From Bacteroidota bacterium (GTDB taxonomy: Bacteria; Bacteroidota; Ignavibacteria; UBA10030; UBA6906): 64,000 nucleotides of DNA. The position numbers were made by a program, and so were the translations under genes. The stretch lies in assembly GCA_019637975.1 (NCBI GenBank), contig JAHBUR010000008.1, positions 1-64,000 of the forward strand, given 5' to 3'. The notes below the pieces were generated by a model, which searched no databases, was not told the origin of the DNA, and saw nothing but the letters and a program-made list of their open reading frames with translations. Shown here piece by piece: positions 35,371 to 45,331 of the stretch. The first letter of the stretch is position 1. Every line of letters begins with the position of its first letter.

Positions 35371-38300
35371 TCAAAATCCTCCTTCGTCATTATGTCGGGG
35401 ATGATCCACTTCGTCGCCGCGCTTTTGCGGCCGCGGTGTTTGCTCGGAACCGCCCGCTTTCTTATGTGTCAGCGCTTTCTGGATGAGGGTTGCGCGTTGC
35501 TTCTGTACTTCCTCGTTCATTTTCTTGTCTTCGTCAATATCGAAATACTTCCGGCCGTCAACCCACGTTTGCTCGCAACGCGAATACGTCGAGAGAGGGC
35601 TGCCGCTCCAAATGACGAAGTCAGCGTCTTTGCCGGGCTCAAGCGATCCGACTCGATTATCCACCTTGAGCTGCTTTGCGGGGTTGATGGTGACAAACTT
35701 GAGGGCTTCTGTTTCAGAAACACCGCCGTATTTGACTGCCTTCGCTGCTTCAAGGTTCATCCGCCGCGCAAGCTCGTCGCTGTCGGAGTTGAATGAGACC
35801 AGCACGCCTTGCTCGTGCATTAACGCGCCGTTGTGCGGAATGGCATCATACACTTCGAACTTGTATCCCCACCAATCGGTGAACGACGACCCGCCCGCTC
35901 CGTGCTTCGCCATCACGTCGGCGACTTTGTAGCCTTCGAGAATATGCTGGAAGACCTGAACTCTGAATCCCGGTTTGCCAAGCATACGGTCGAAATCCTC
36001 CACCACTCTCATCAACATCAGAATCTCGCTTTGCACATACGAATGGCAATGGATGAACCGCTTGCTGCGCAGAATTTCGACGATCGCATCAAGCTCAAGA
36101 TCGCGGCGCGGCGGAATACCCGTTTTCTCCTTCTCCCACTTCTGCCACGCCTTCTCGTAGTCGAGAGCGGCTTGAAACTCGTCTCGGATTATCTGCTCCA
36201 CTCCCATGCGCGTTTGCGGATAGCGTGTTGTGAAACGTTCGCCCCAATTTGACTGCTTGACGTTTTCACCAAGCGCAAATTTTATTGTGGGTGGAGCGCC
36301 TTCGAATTTCAGTTCTTCCGGCAGCAATCCCCAACGTAATTTGATGAGTTGCGCCTGTCCGCCGATCGGGTTGGCGGAGCCGTGAAGAATGTGGGCTGAA
36401 GTCAAGCCGCCCGCCAGCGCGCGGTAGATGTCGATGTCGTCGCTTTGCACCACATCTGCAACGCGAACTTCGGCAGAGATTGCCTGCTGTGCTTCATTGA
36501 CGCTGCCTGTCGCCGCCATGTGAGAATGCGCGTCGATGAGGCCCGCGGTAACATGCTTCCCCTTTCCGTCAATTATCAATGCGCCGGAAGGTGCGGCGAG
36601 ATTTGTTCCGACATTTACGATCTTCCCTTTCTGAATCAACACATCGGCATTCTCCAACTTACCCTTCGGTCCGCTCGTCCAGACTGTTGCGCCTTTCACA
36701 ATCACTGTTGCAGGCTGATCAGGTATTTTTGATCTACCGAACTCGCCGTAAGGATATACGGGAGGGAACGATGCCATCTTTGTTTCCTTCGGCTTTGCCG
36801 TATCGGGATCGGGAATGTACGGGGCAACACGATCCGCAAACCAGGTGAACGTCGAGCCGTCCGACCATTCGCCGTTGCCTGTAAGCATGTCCGGACGTGC
36901 AGTTGCCGTCATGCGAATGATACCGCCGAAACCGATCGAATCACCGGCAAACGAAAACGAGAGGCGTGAAGCAGAGTAGGAAACAGTTGTCAGCTTCACT
37001 TCTTTTTTCAGCCCGCCGGGAGATGTTTTCGTCACAGTTCCCTGCAGCGATTCGGGTTCGCCTTTCAGCGTCAGGGTGATGGTATCGTTGGATGATTTTT
37101 CTCCTTTGATGGTCCACTTTCCTCTCGGATCAATTTCCGGTAACGGCTTGATTTCGTAGCGACTGCCGTCAATCCAACTTTCCCTGATGACTGTCTTTTC
37201 TGCAAACAGATCACCGTTCGTAACAATGAAGTTTGCCGTCTTTCCAACATCGAGCGAGCCGAGTTGCTTCTCGACTCCGAAGAGCCGGGCGGGAGTTGAT
37301 GTCAGCGCCGCAAGCGCGGCATCAGCAGAAAGTCCGCGTTCAACTGTTGTCCGAACTGCTGCGAGAAATGTCGCGGGATCGTCAAGCGTTGCAGAGGTGA
37401 ATGCAAACGAAACGCCCGCGTCTTGCAGACGCTTGGGATTTTCGGGAGCCTCATCCCAGTGGCGTAATTCTTCGAGCGTGTATTGCAGCGCCTCTTCGGG
37501 CGAGTCGACTTTCGGAGTTTCAGGGAAGTTGACAGGAAGAATAATGGGTCGACGCGTCTGCTTGATTGCATTCAGCGTCTTGTACTCGCGTCCGCTTCCC
37601 CGTACAATCACATTCAAACCGAATTCCTTCGCAATGTTCTCCGCACGAAGGAAACTCAACTCATCGTTCACTTCAATAATGAATGGAAGCGACTTCGCAT
37701 CCCTCATCGCTGCGAGTGCCTCGTTTGTTTCTGGTCGGGGGAGAGAGAGATTCTTTGCATACGCGTCCTGTGCCTTTGCATACCAGTCCGCATCATACAT
37801 CGCTTGCCGGATCAGCGCAATGATGCCCATGAGCGAGCCCGGGTAACCGTCGTACCCCCACTCACCGCCAAGCTGTGCGTGATGGGCCACGCCGTCCCTG
37901 ACGAGCCCGTCGTTCGGCTTCCCGCCACCGAGATTCACCACCGCGCTTTTTCCCTTGATAATTCCCCGCTGTGGAACGATCAGCGCCGATGTGAAGCCCT
38001 GGCTGCGAAGCTTCTCGGCTGCTTTTTGATCAGGCGTGAAGAGTCTTGCGGCGTTGTTCTGCGCTGCAACCATCTTGTTCCAATATTCCGCCCCCCGCGC
38101 CGGATCCTGCTCGGGCCGCTGGCGCGGTTGATCGCCTTCCTGTTGGGGTTGCGGCTTCGGGGCCTTCGGCACGCCGTAATCCGAATACGAATCAATCAGT
38201 CCTGGGTAGATGGACTGTCCCATCATATCCCACACACGCGCATCGGCGGGAATGGCGGCATTCGTTCCGACAGCGACAATCACGCCGTCACGGATCACCA

Positions 38301-38481
38301 GCGTTCCTTTGTCGATCACCTTGCCCGGCGATTGAATGATGCGGGCGTTCGTGAACGCGTGAACGGTTGGCGTGTTCCTGCGGATGCCTTCGGGCGGAGT
38401 TGTTTGCGCAATGCCCGATTGCAGAACGAGAAGAGCCAACGCAAGCAACACTCCTCCCCGACGCGATAGCGTATCAATCAT
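35371..38481 (-). CDS. Large secreted protein with two amidohydrolase domains
   Basis: A 1036-residue exported protein with a signal peptide ending at SGIAQ. Domain 1 (about residues 40-450) begins like an amidohydrolase, but the HxH site is replaced by PGLIDSYSDYG. Domain 2 (about 590-1005) keeps the ligands: GLIDAHSHMA, then FIHCHSY, FQHILEG and SFNSDSDELA. Between them is a beta-rich linker (GKWTIKGEKSSNDTITLTL). Domain 2 is probably the active hydrolase. An AGGAG site lies 6 bp before the ATG. It heads a unit with the second amidohydrolase-like gene, an esterase and a TerC protein. The substrate is unknown; some relatives are annotated as imidazolonepropionase-like. Confidence 0.85.
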   Translation of the reverse strand: MIDTLSRRGGVLLALALLVLQSGIAQTTPPEGIRRNTPTVHAFTNARIIQSPGKVIDKGTLVIRDGVIVAVGTNAAIPADARVWDMMGQSIYPGLIDSYSDYGVPKAPKPQPQQEGDQPRQRPEQDPARGAEYWNKMVAAQNNAARLFTPDQKAAEKLRSQGFTSALIVPQRGIIKGKSAVVNLGGGKPNDGLVRDGVAHHAQLGGEWGYDGYPGSLMGIIALIRQAMYDADWYAKAQDAYAKNLSLPRPETNEALAAMRDAKSLPFIIEVNDELSFLRAENIAKEFGLNVIVRGSGREYKTLNAIKQTRRPIILPVNFPETPKVDSPEEALQYTLEELRHWDEAPENPKRLQDAGVSFAFTSATLDDPATFLAAVRTTVERGLSADAALAALTSTPARLFGVEKQLGSLDVGKTANFIVTNGDLFAEKTVIRESWIDGSRYEIKPLPEIDPRGKWTIKGEKSSNDTITLTLKGEPESLQGTVTKTSPGGLKKEVKLTTVSYSASRLSFSFAGDSIGFGGIIRMTATARPDMLTGNGEWSDGSTFTWFADRVAPYIPDPDTAKPKETKMASFPPVYPYGEFGRSKIPDQPATVIVKGATVWTSGPKGKLENADVLIQKGKIVNVGTNLAAPSGALIIDGKGKHVTAGLIDAHSHMAATGSVNEAQQAISAEVRVADVVQSDDIDIYRALAGGLTSAHILHGSANPIGGQAQLIKLRWGLLPEELKFEGAPPTIKFALGENVKQSNWGERFTTRYPQTRMGVEQIIRDEFQAALDYEKAWQKWEKEKTGIPPRRDLELDAIVEILRSKRFIHCHSYVQSEILMLMRVVEDFDRMLGKPGFRVQVFQHILEGYKVADVMAKHGAGGSSFTDWWGYKFEVYDAIPHNGALMHEQGVLVSFNSDSDELARRMNLEAAKAVKYGGVSETEALKFVTINPAKQLKVDNRVGSLEPGKDADFVIWSGSPLSTYSRCEQTWVDGRKYFDIDEDKKMNEEVQKQRATLIQKALTHKKAGGSEQTPRPQKRGDEVDHPRHNDEGGF

Positions 38482-38508
38482 GAGTACTCCTGAAAATAGA
38501 TTGGTAGA

Positions 38509-39045
38509 TCAAGATGTGAATAATATCCGGTAGATGTCGTAATCGGGTTGGCTGAACGTTACAAAGCGAACTTCTTTCAGGGATGGATTCTTCTCAACGA
38601 AATTCTTCACCGCTTCGACCGCTATCTTTGCCGCCCCCTCAATCGGGAAGCCGTAAACCCCTGTTGAGATGGATGGAAACGCTATCGTCTTTACATTGTT
38701 CTCGACAGCAACCTGCAATGAGTTGCGGTACGCATTCGCCAACAACTCAACTTCATGATTTCCGCCTCCGTGCCACACGGGCCCGACCGTATGAATGACA
38801 TGTTTCGCCTTCATTCTCCCGCCGGATGTTATCATTGCTTCGCCAGTCGGAAGGCGGCCGTGCCGGGCGATATACGCTTTGCATTCGTCCAGAATTTGCG
38901 GTCCACCTGCCCGATGAATCGCACCGTCAACTCCGCCCCCGCCCATCAGACTCGAATTAGCGGCGTTGACGATGGCATCAACCTCTTGTCGGGTGATGTC
39001 GGCTTGAACGAGGGTGAGTGTCGTCGAACCGATTCGGATGTTCAT
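38509..39045 (-). CDS. Macro-domain protein (ADP-ribose-processing, YmdB-like)
   Basis: A 178-residue single macro domain. Signature elements are VDAIVNAANSSLMGGGGVDG near residue 25, the phrase HVIHTVGPVW, and the ligand loop FPSISTGVYGFPIEGAA. Such proteins deacetylate O-acetyl-ADP-ribose or process ADP-ribose-1''-phosphate (family knowledge). It is directly downstream of rtcB (72 bp), which raises the possibility of a link to RNA-end chemistry. No strong ribosome site before the ATG at 39045. Confidence 0.9.
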   Translation of the reverse strand: MNIRIGSTTLTLVQADITRQEVDAIVNAANSSLMGGGGVDGAIHRAGGPQILDECKAYIARHGRLPTGEAMITSGGRMKAKHVIHTVGPVWHGGGNHEVELLANAYRNSLQVAVENNVKTIAFPSISTGVYGFPIEGAAKIAVEAVKNFVEKNPSLKEVRFVTFSQPDYDIYRILFTS

Positions 39046-39117
39046 GCGTGAAGAGGATATGAAAACCGCTGCGTGTTGTGATCCAATCTAAGGAATGATG
39101 AACGCCGAATCAACAGC

Positions 39118-40281
<1,164 letters not shown>

Positions 40282-40296
40282 CAGAAGAAGATTTCA

Positions 40297-40376
40297 ACAC
40301 AAAGGCTCAAAGCCACACAAAGGTACACAAAGAAGAGAACAAAAGAAGTTTGTGGTTCCTCTCGTCTTCGTACTCA
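40297..40376. repeat. Dispersed ACAAAG-step repeat, copy 1
   Basis: ACAAAG-like words at 40299, 40307, 40317 and 40327 (steps of 8, 10 and 10 bp), ending CAAAGGTACACAAAG. A rough inverted right arm follows (TTTGTGGTT...CTTCGTACTC). The same step pattern and ending occur at 44313-44385. It lies just upstream of rtcB. Confidence 0.65.
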
Positions 40377-40382
40377 AAAGAC

Positions 40383-40412
40383 AAAGCCCCCCGGCACACT
40401 GGGAGGCTTTTT
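40383..40412 (-). terminator. Likely terminator of the first pckA gene
   Basis: Arms AAAGCCCCCC and GGGAGGCTTT with one mismatch around an 8-nt loop, and a T run on the plus strand (A run on the other). It lies between the 3' end of pckA (minus strand) and the start of rtcB. On the minus strand it ends in TTTGT, so it is usable in that direction, though the T run is better on the plus strand. Confidence 0.55.
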
Positions 40413-40413
40413 A

Positions 40414-40441
40414 TATCTGACGTCTGATTTCTGACTTCTAT
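40414..40441. repeat. 7-bp-phased repeat next to the pckA stop codon
   Basis: Consecutive heptads TATCTGA, CGTCTGA, TTTCTGA, CTTCTAT, sharing TCTGA/TCTAT. It lies between the terminator at 40383-40412 and the stop codon of pckA at 40443. Confidence 0.55.
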
Positions 40442-40442
40442 T

Positions 40443-42029
40443 CTACTTCGGCCCCGCGTTGCGAACATCCTCGCTTGCAGCGGCGGCAAACTGTTCGAAG
40501 TTCTTTTTGAACTTCCCAGCAAGGTCTTTTGCCTTCGCGTCGTACGCTGATTTGTCCTTCCAGGTGTTGCGGGGATTGAGAATCTCTTCGGGAACACCGG
40601 GACATGAGGTCGGTATGTTCAGTCCGAATACGGAATCCTGGACCGTCGCAACGGCGGCAAGCGTGCCGTTGAGCGCCGCGGTCACCATTGCGCGCGTGTA
40701 GCCGATTTTCATTCTCGCACCAACACCCACTCCGCCACCGCTCCAGCCGGTATTCACAAGCCAGCAATCCGACTTGTGTTTTGCAATCTTCTCGCCCAGG
40801 AGTTTTGCATAGACAGTCGGCGGCAACGGCATAAATGGCGCGCCAAAGCATGTGCTGAACGTCGTCTGCGGCTCGGTAACACCCTTTTCGGTTCCCGCAA
40901 CCTTTGCCGTGTAGCCCGAAAGGAAATGATACATCGCCTGCGCCGGGGTCAGCTTTGATATCGGCGGCATCACGCCATAGGCGTCGCAGGTGAGCATGAT
41001 GATGTTCTTCGGATGCCCCGCAATTCCCGATGGAACAATGTTCTTAATATGTGTGAGGGGATATGCTGCACGCGTATTCTCTGTGAGCGTGCCATCATCG
41101 AGATTGACGTGGCGCGAATCGGAGTTCAGAATCACATTCTCCAGGACGGTTCCGAACATGCGTGTGGTATCATAGATGTCCGGCTCCGCGTCCTTCGAGA
41201 GGCGAATCACTTTTGCGTAGCATCCTCCTTCAAAGTTGAATATGCCGCCGTCCGTCCAGCCGTGTTCGTCATCGCCGATCAGACTTCTGTCAGGATCCGC
41301 CGAGAGAGTGGTTTTGCCGGTACCCGAGAGTCCGAAGAACAACGCCGTGTCGCCATTCTTACCCGCGTTCGCAGAACAGTGCATCGGCATCACGCCGCTG
41401 TCGGGAAGAAGATAGTTGAGAATCGTGAAAACGGATTTCTTGATCTCTCCCGCGTAACTCGTTCCGCCGATAATCACCAGCTTACGCGCAAAGTTGATGA
41501 CAATGAACACTTCGGAGTTCGTGCCGTCAACTTCCGGCGAGGCGTGAAACCGCGGCGAGTCGATGATTGTCCATGTGTCGGGCGACGTATGGACAACGGG
41601 CTGTTCCGGCTGAATTAACAGGTTGCGCGCAAAGAGATTGTGCCACGCATAGTCGGTGATGACGCGGACCGGAATGCGGTACTTTTCGTCCGCACCGCCG
41701 TAGAGGTTTGCCACAAACACATCACGGCCTTGAAAGTACGCGCACATCTTGGCATACAATGCATCGAACTTGGCGAGTTCCATCGGGCGGTTCACTTTTC
41801 CCCATGCAATCTTGTCCTCGCTCGAAGGCTCTTTCACGATGAACTTGTCGTTGGGAGATCGACCCGTGTGGTGTCCGGTATGAACCACCATCGGCCCCAG
41901 ATGAGAAATCCATCCTTCACGCCGACGGACAACTTCTTCATACAATCGGGGAGTCGAAAGATTTGAATACACGTCGCCGAGATTTTTCAATCCGAGTTGA
42001 GCGAGTACGCCCTTCACTTCAGTTGGCAT
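40443..42029 (-). CDS. pckA: Phosphoenolpyruvate carboxykinase (ATP), paralogue 1
   Basis: Converts oxaloacetate and ATP to PEP and CO2 (gluconeogenesis) or the reverse. The 528 residues fit the ATP-dependent class. The substrate loop [12 protein letters not shown], the P-loop [14 protein letters not shown], metal-site LIGDDEHGW and [12 protein letters not shown] are present. I chose the ATG at 42029 with AGAAGGA 9 bp upstream; the frame stays open further upstream but that sequence is unlike the family. A second, clearly different pckA is at 47059-48699. Confidence 0.95.
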   Translation of the reverse strand: MPTEVKGVLAQLGLKNLGDVYSNLSTPRLYEEVVRRREGWISHLGPMVVHTGHHTGRSPNDKFIVKEPSSEDKIAWGKVNRPMELAKFDALYAKMCAYFQGRDVFVANLYGGADEKYRIPVRVITDYAWHNLFARNLLIQPEQPVVHTSPDTWTIIDSPRFHASPEVDGTNSEVFIVINFARKLVIIGGTSYAGEIKKSVFTILNYLLPDSGVMPMHCSANAGKNGDTALFFGLSGTGKTTLSADPDRSLIGDDEHGWTDGGIFNFEGGCYAKVIRLSKDAEPDIYDTTRMFGTVLENVILNSDSRHVNLDDGTLTENTRAAYPLTHIKNIVPSGIAGHPKNIIMLTCDAYGVMPPISKLTPAQAMYHFLSGYTAKVAGTEKGVTEPQTTFSTCFGAPFMPLPPTVYAKLLGEKIAKHKSDCWLVNTGWSGGGVGVGARMKIGYTRAMVTAALNGTLAAVATVQDSVFGLNIPTSCPGVPEEILNPRNTWKDKSAYDAKAKDLAGKFKKNFEQFAAAASEDVRNAGPK

Positions 42030-42143
42030 GAACGATTTCCTTCTTGAGTAAATGAAACAGTGTGAGTTTGGCCGGGGAGTGGCGTTCAAGTGGAGAAAAA
42101 GATACGGTGAATCCCCAAACATTTCAAGGAAATCTTCTCCGTT

Positions 42144-42181
42144 GGTGAGAGCCCTCACAGACCCCCGGATGAGCTCTCACC
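42144..42181. repeat. Inverted repeat between the S9 peptidase and pckA genes
   Basis: Perfect 9-bp arms GGTGAGAGC and GCTCTCACC around 20 nt. No T run follows on either strand, so it is not a standard terminator. On the minus strand it would lie in the leader of pckA about 115 nt before its ATG, or after the S9 peptidase stop. A regulatory hairpin or operator is possible. Confidence 0.6.
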
Positions 42182-42213
42182 TTCCGGTCGGGAATTCGAC
42201 CTACATTACGTTT

Positions 42214-44262
42214 TCAGTGCAAGTATTGCTTCAACCACTCAAACACCGTTTCGTGCCACAGCTTGCTGTTTGCGGGCTTCAGCACCCAGTGATTCTCATC
42301 CGGAAAGTAGAGGAATTTTGACGGGATACCTTTCCGTTGCAATGCCGTAAAAAGCTGAAACGCTTCCGTTTCAGGAACGCGGTAGTCTTTTGCGCCGTGA
42401 ATCACGAGGTGAGGAGTCTTGAAATTCTCTGCATACGTGTGCGGCGAGAATTTTTCGTATCCCTTCGGATTGTCCCAAGGAGTACCTCCGTGATCCCATT
42501 CGTCAAACCAGACTTCTTCCGTTGTGCCGTACATGCTCACGAAATTGTACACGCCGTCATGCGTAATCAGTGCGTTGAACCGTTGCGGACAGTTTCCCTG
42601 GAACCAATTGATCATGTAACCGCCGTAGGAGGCTCCTGCCGCTGCCTTCTTTGTACTATCCACGAACGGAAGTTTGCAGGCATAGTCGAGCCCTCTCATC
42701 AAATCGACATACACCTTGCCGCCCCAGTCACCGGAAATTTCATCCATGAACTTCTGTCCGAACCCGCTGCTTCCGCGCGGATTCGGGGCCATCACGATGT
42801 ATCCTTGAGCCGCCCACAACGCGGGATTCCACCGGTACGACCATGAATTCATCCACGCGCCTTGCGGCCCGCCGTGCACAAGATACACAAGCGGATACTT
42901 CACGCCTTCCTTCATCACCGGCGGTTTGAAAATCCACGATTGAACGTTCGTTCCACCCGCACCTTTGAACCAGATGCTCTCCGGCTCGGGAATGTCGAGC
43001 GTGGCAAAGAGCCCATCATTCACACCCGTAATCTTCTTCAGGTTGGATCCGTCGAGACCGATGCTGTACACTTCCGCCGGACGAACGGCACTGACATGCG
43101 AAAAAATGACGGAAGAGGAAGTAACGTTCAGACTCCCGTTTGTTGCCTTGTCGAACACTTTCTTCACGTCATTCCCGGCAATCGTCACAGACCAAATGGG
43201 CTTGCTTCCCTTCTCCTCGGCTGCAAAGTAGATCGTTCTGCTGTCCGATCCCCATTCAAACTCATCGATATGTGAATCGAAATTCGCCGTCAAACTTCTG
43301 CTTGTTGATGTTGCCCTGTCGAACAACATCAGTTGCCAGCGGTCGGCTTCGAAACCGGGACGTGCTTGTGCCCGATACGCAATGTACTTCCCGTCGGGCG
43401 AGTAGCGAGGATGTCCGTCGGCAGCGGCGTTGGTTGTGATTTGTCTCGGAGGTTTGCCATCGAGAGGGACAAGCCAGATATCGTAGTTCGTTGTCCACGC
43501 TTCTTCCCGCGTGTTTACCGTTGATGCCGTGTGTGCTATTTCTTTCCCATCGGGTGAAAAGGCAAACTCAACTCCCGAGTTGAATGTCATCGAACGCGGC
43601 ACGCCGTCGCGCATAATCGGCGTGACGTTCACCGGATCTCCGCCTTCAACACCCTGTACAAACACATGCTGACGCTTGCCGTCGATCCAGGTGTCCCAAT
43701 TCCGGAAGTACAGTTGGGTCAGGATCTTTGCCTTGACTTTGCCGTTCTTCAGCTCATCCAATCTCTTCCTGTTAAGAGAATCACTGACGGCAAAGGGATG
43801 TGTCGAGTTTTCAGGAAACACATCCGACACGAACGCGATCATCTTTCCGTCAGGCGACCAGAGTGGCGTCGAAGCCCCTGTAGAGAGAACGGTCAGCTGT
43901 TTCTGCTCGCTGCCGTCGGGCTTCATCAGCCAGATTTGGGAATCGCCCGAGCGGCTTGACTCGAACGCAATCCACTGACCATCCGGAGACCACACCGCAT
44001 GACGGTCGGATGCGGGATCTGTCGTTAATTGTCGCGGTGTGCCGCCTTCGGTTGAGGCAATCCACAAGTCGGAGAAGTTCCTGTTCTCTCCAACATCGGG
44101 CGTCGTCAGCGTGTACACAACCCACTTTCCATCGGGCGAGACCGCCGGTTGGGACACGCGCTGCATCTTGAACATATCCGCGAGTTCGAGAGGTCGTTTC
44201 TGCTGCGCGTAGAGATTCGAACAGAACAGCGTGGTGATAATGAGAATCGTTATTCTTCGCAT
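42214..44262 (-). CDS. S9-family prolyl oligopeptidase-type peptidase, exported
   Basis: A 682-residue serine peptidase with a signal peptide (MRRITILIITTLFCSNLYAQ). The N-terminal half is a TolB-like propeller with repeated SPDGKWVVYTLT / SPDGQWIAFESSRSG elements. The C-terminal alpha/beta-hydrolase domain has the nucleophile elbow AAGASYGGYMINW, the acid in HGAKDYRVPETEA and the His in PDENHWVLKP. Such enzymes act on peptides in the periplasm. The start is ATG 44262; a longer frame would read into a dispersed repeat (44313-44385) and is rejected. Confidence 0.92.
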   Translation of the reverse strand: MRRITILIITTLFCSNLYAQQKRPLELADMFKMQRVSQPAVSPDGKWVVYTLTTPDVGENRNFSDLWIASTEGGTPRQLTTDPASDRHAVWSPDGQWIAFESSRSGDSQIWLMKPDGSEQKQLTVLSTGASTPLWSPDGKMIAFVSDVFPENSTHPFAVSDSLNRKRLDELKNGKVKAKILTQLYFRNWDTWIDGKRQHVFVQGVEGGDPVNVTPIMRDGVPRSMTFNSGVEFAFSPDGKEIAHTASTVNTREEAWTTNYDIWLVPLDGKPPRQITTNAAADGHPRYSPDGKYIAYRAQARPGFEADRWQLMLFDRATSTSRSLTANFDSHIDEFEWGSDSRTIYFAAEEKGSKPIWSVTIAGNDVKKVFDKATNGSLNVTSSSVIFSHVSAVRPAEVYSIGLDGSNLKKITGVNDGLFATLDIPEPESIWFKGAGGTNVQSWIFKPPVMKEGVKYPLVYLVHGGPQGAWMNSWSYRWNPALWAAQGYIVMAPNPRGSSGFGQKFMDEISGDWGGKVYVDLMRGLDYACKLPFVDSTKKAAAGASYGGYMINWFQGNCPQRFNALITHDGVYNFVSMYGTTEEVWFDEWDHGGTPWDNPKGYEKFSPHTYAENFKTPHLVIHGAKDYRVPETEAFQLFTALQRKGIPSKFLYFPDENHWVLKPANSKLWHETVFEWLKQYLH

Positions 44263-44312
44263 GGTGCATCTTGTGAATAGTAGTTGTAGAAATGATGATT
44301 GACCGGGGTTCA

Positions 44313-44385
44313 AGACGAAGACACGGAGTTGCACGAAGGTACACAAAGGAAAACATCTTCCTGAACCTTTGTGTCTCTTTGTACC
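44313..44385. repeat. Dispersed ACAAAG-step repeat, copy 2
   Basis: ACGAAG-like words at 44315, 44323, 44333 and 44343, spaced 8, 10 and 10 bp exactly as in copy 1, ending CGAAGGTACACAAAGG. The right arm CCTTTGTGTCTCTTTGTACC is its approximate reverse complement, so the element can fold into a hairpin. It lies between the S9 peptidase start and the dcd stop. Confidence 0.7.
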
Positions 44386-44428
44386 TTTTGCCGAAGGCAT
44401 TCCTTCGGAAGAGTTACATCTTTCGTGC

Positions 44429-44968
44429 TCACTTCAAAAAATTCTTCCACATCATTGATTCAACCGGCTTGTCTGTTCGTGCAGTGTACTTTGCAGACGC
44501 TTTCGATTTGTAGCTTGTCAGCACTTCGCCATCAACCTCAAAATAGATCAACTGGCCAATCGGCATTCCATGATAAATGCGTACAGGTTGCTTGACGGAA
44601 ATCTCCAGCGTCCACGTGTTGCAGAAACCGATGTCCCCTTTGCCCGCCGTTGCGTGAATATCAATGCCTAACCGCCCGATGCTACTCTTACCTTCAAGGA
44701 ACGGAACATGCGCATGTGTCTCGGTGTATTCTTCCGTCACTCCCAAATACAATCTATGCGGAAGCAAAATCAGCCCGTCGTCCGGAATGGCGAAATGTTC
44801 CACTTGATTATGAACTTTCGCATCGAGAATATCACTCTTGTACGTCGCAAGCCATTTGCCGAGATGCACGTCGTACGAGTTGGAGCCTAAGTACTTCTTG
44901 TCGAACGGAGAGATGACGATGGTGCCTTTGTCCATCTCTTCGAGAATGCGTTTATCGGTGAGAATCAT
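44429..44968 (-). CDS. dcd: dCTP deaminase
   Basis: Deaminates dCTP to dUTP in thymidylate supply. The 179 residues show the trimeric dUTPase/dCTP deaminase fold: MILTDKRILEEMDKGTIVI, the motif LGSNSYDVHLG, the active-site block EGKSSIGRLGIDIHATAG and DIGFCNTWTLEI, and the C-terminal SKASAKYTARTDKP. It could be the bifunctional dCTP deaminase/dUTPase; this cannot be decided by eye. It is divergent from the toxin-antitoxin pair across 138 bp. Confidence 0.92.
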   Translation of the reverse strand: MILTDKRILEEMDKGTIVISPFDKKYLGSNSYDVHLGKWLATYKSDILDAKVHNQVEHFAIPDDGLILLPHRLYLGVTEEYTETHAHVPFLEGKSSIGRLGIDIHATAGKGDIGFCNTWTLEISVKQPVRIYHGMPIGQLIYFEVDGEVLTSYKSKASAKYTARTDKPVESMMWKNFLK

Positions 44969-45106
44969 GCGAGAATGATTGGTGGAACGTCTTGTGATGT
45001 GTTCTAATTTAGAAAATTTCCGTGGAAAAGCCAGCCTGATGCTTGTATTGCTATTCGTTTCTGGATGGACTATCTTAATTCAACATGAAAGGAAGGGAGA
45101 AAGGCG

Positions 45107-45331
45107 ATGTCCAGCACATATCGTTTGAAGGCGAGCGAACTTGATGATCAGTTCCTCGCAAGCATCAAAACATTGTACGGCGACAAAGAGGTTGAGATCG
45201 TGGTGTATGAAATGGATGAGACGAAGTACCTTCTTCGCTCGCCGGAAAACAAGCGAAGATTGCTTGAAGCGATTGACGATGTGGAACATAACCGCAATAT
45301 CGTCATCCCCGATCAAAAGCAGTTTCAATGA
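45107..45331 (+). CDS. Putative antitoxin partner of the YoeB-like toxin
   Basis: A 74-residue acidic protein encoded just ahead of a YoeB-type toxin and overlapping it by 4 bp, the standard antitoxin position. The N-terminal half forms beta strands (EVEIVVYEMDETKYLL). The C-terminus, RRLLEAIDDVEHNRNIVIPD, resembles the toxin-neutralising tail of YefM-type antitoxins. I see no Phd/YefM DNA-binding domain at the N-terminus, so how the operon would be autoregulated is unclear. A GAAAGGCG site precedes the ATG. Confidence 0.8.
   Translation: MSSTYRLKASELDDQFLASIKTLYGDKEVEIVVYEMDETKYLLRSPENKRRLLEAIDDVEHNRNIVIPDQKQFQ

Noticed and set aside
37483-38469. A 328-residue plus-strand frame opposite the large amidohydrolase
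   Set aside because: The minus-strand product has a signal peptide, ribosome site and family motifs; the plus-strand frame has none.
42030-42158. A 43-residue N-terminal extension of the first pckA
   Set aside because: The added sequence is not like PEP carboxykinases, and a better ribosome site precedes the ATG at 42029.
42144-42181. A tRNA or tRNA-like gene at the hairpin
   Set aside because: Only one stem of 9 bp is visible; no anticodon or T arms can be drawn in the flanking bases.
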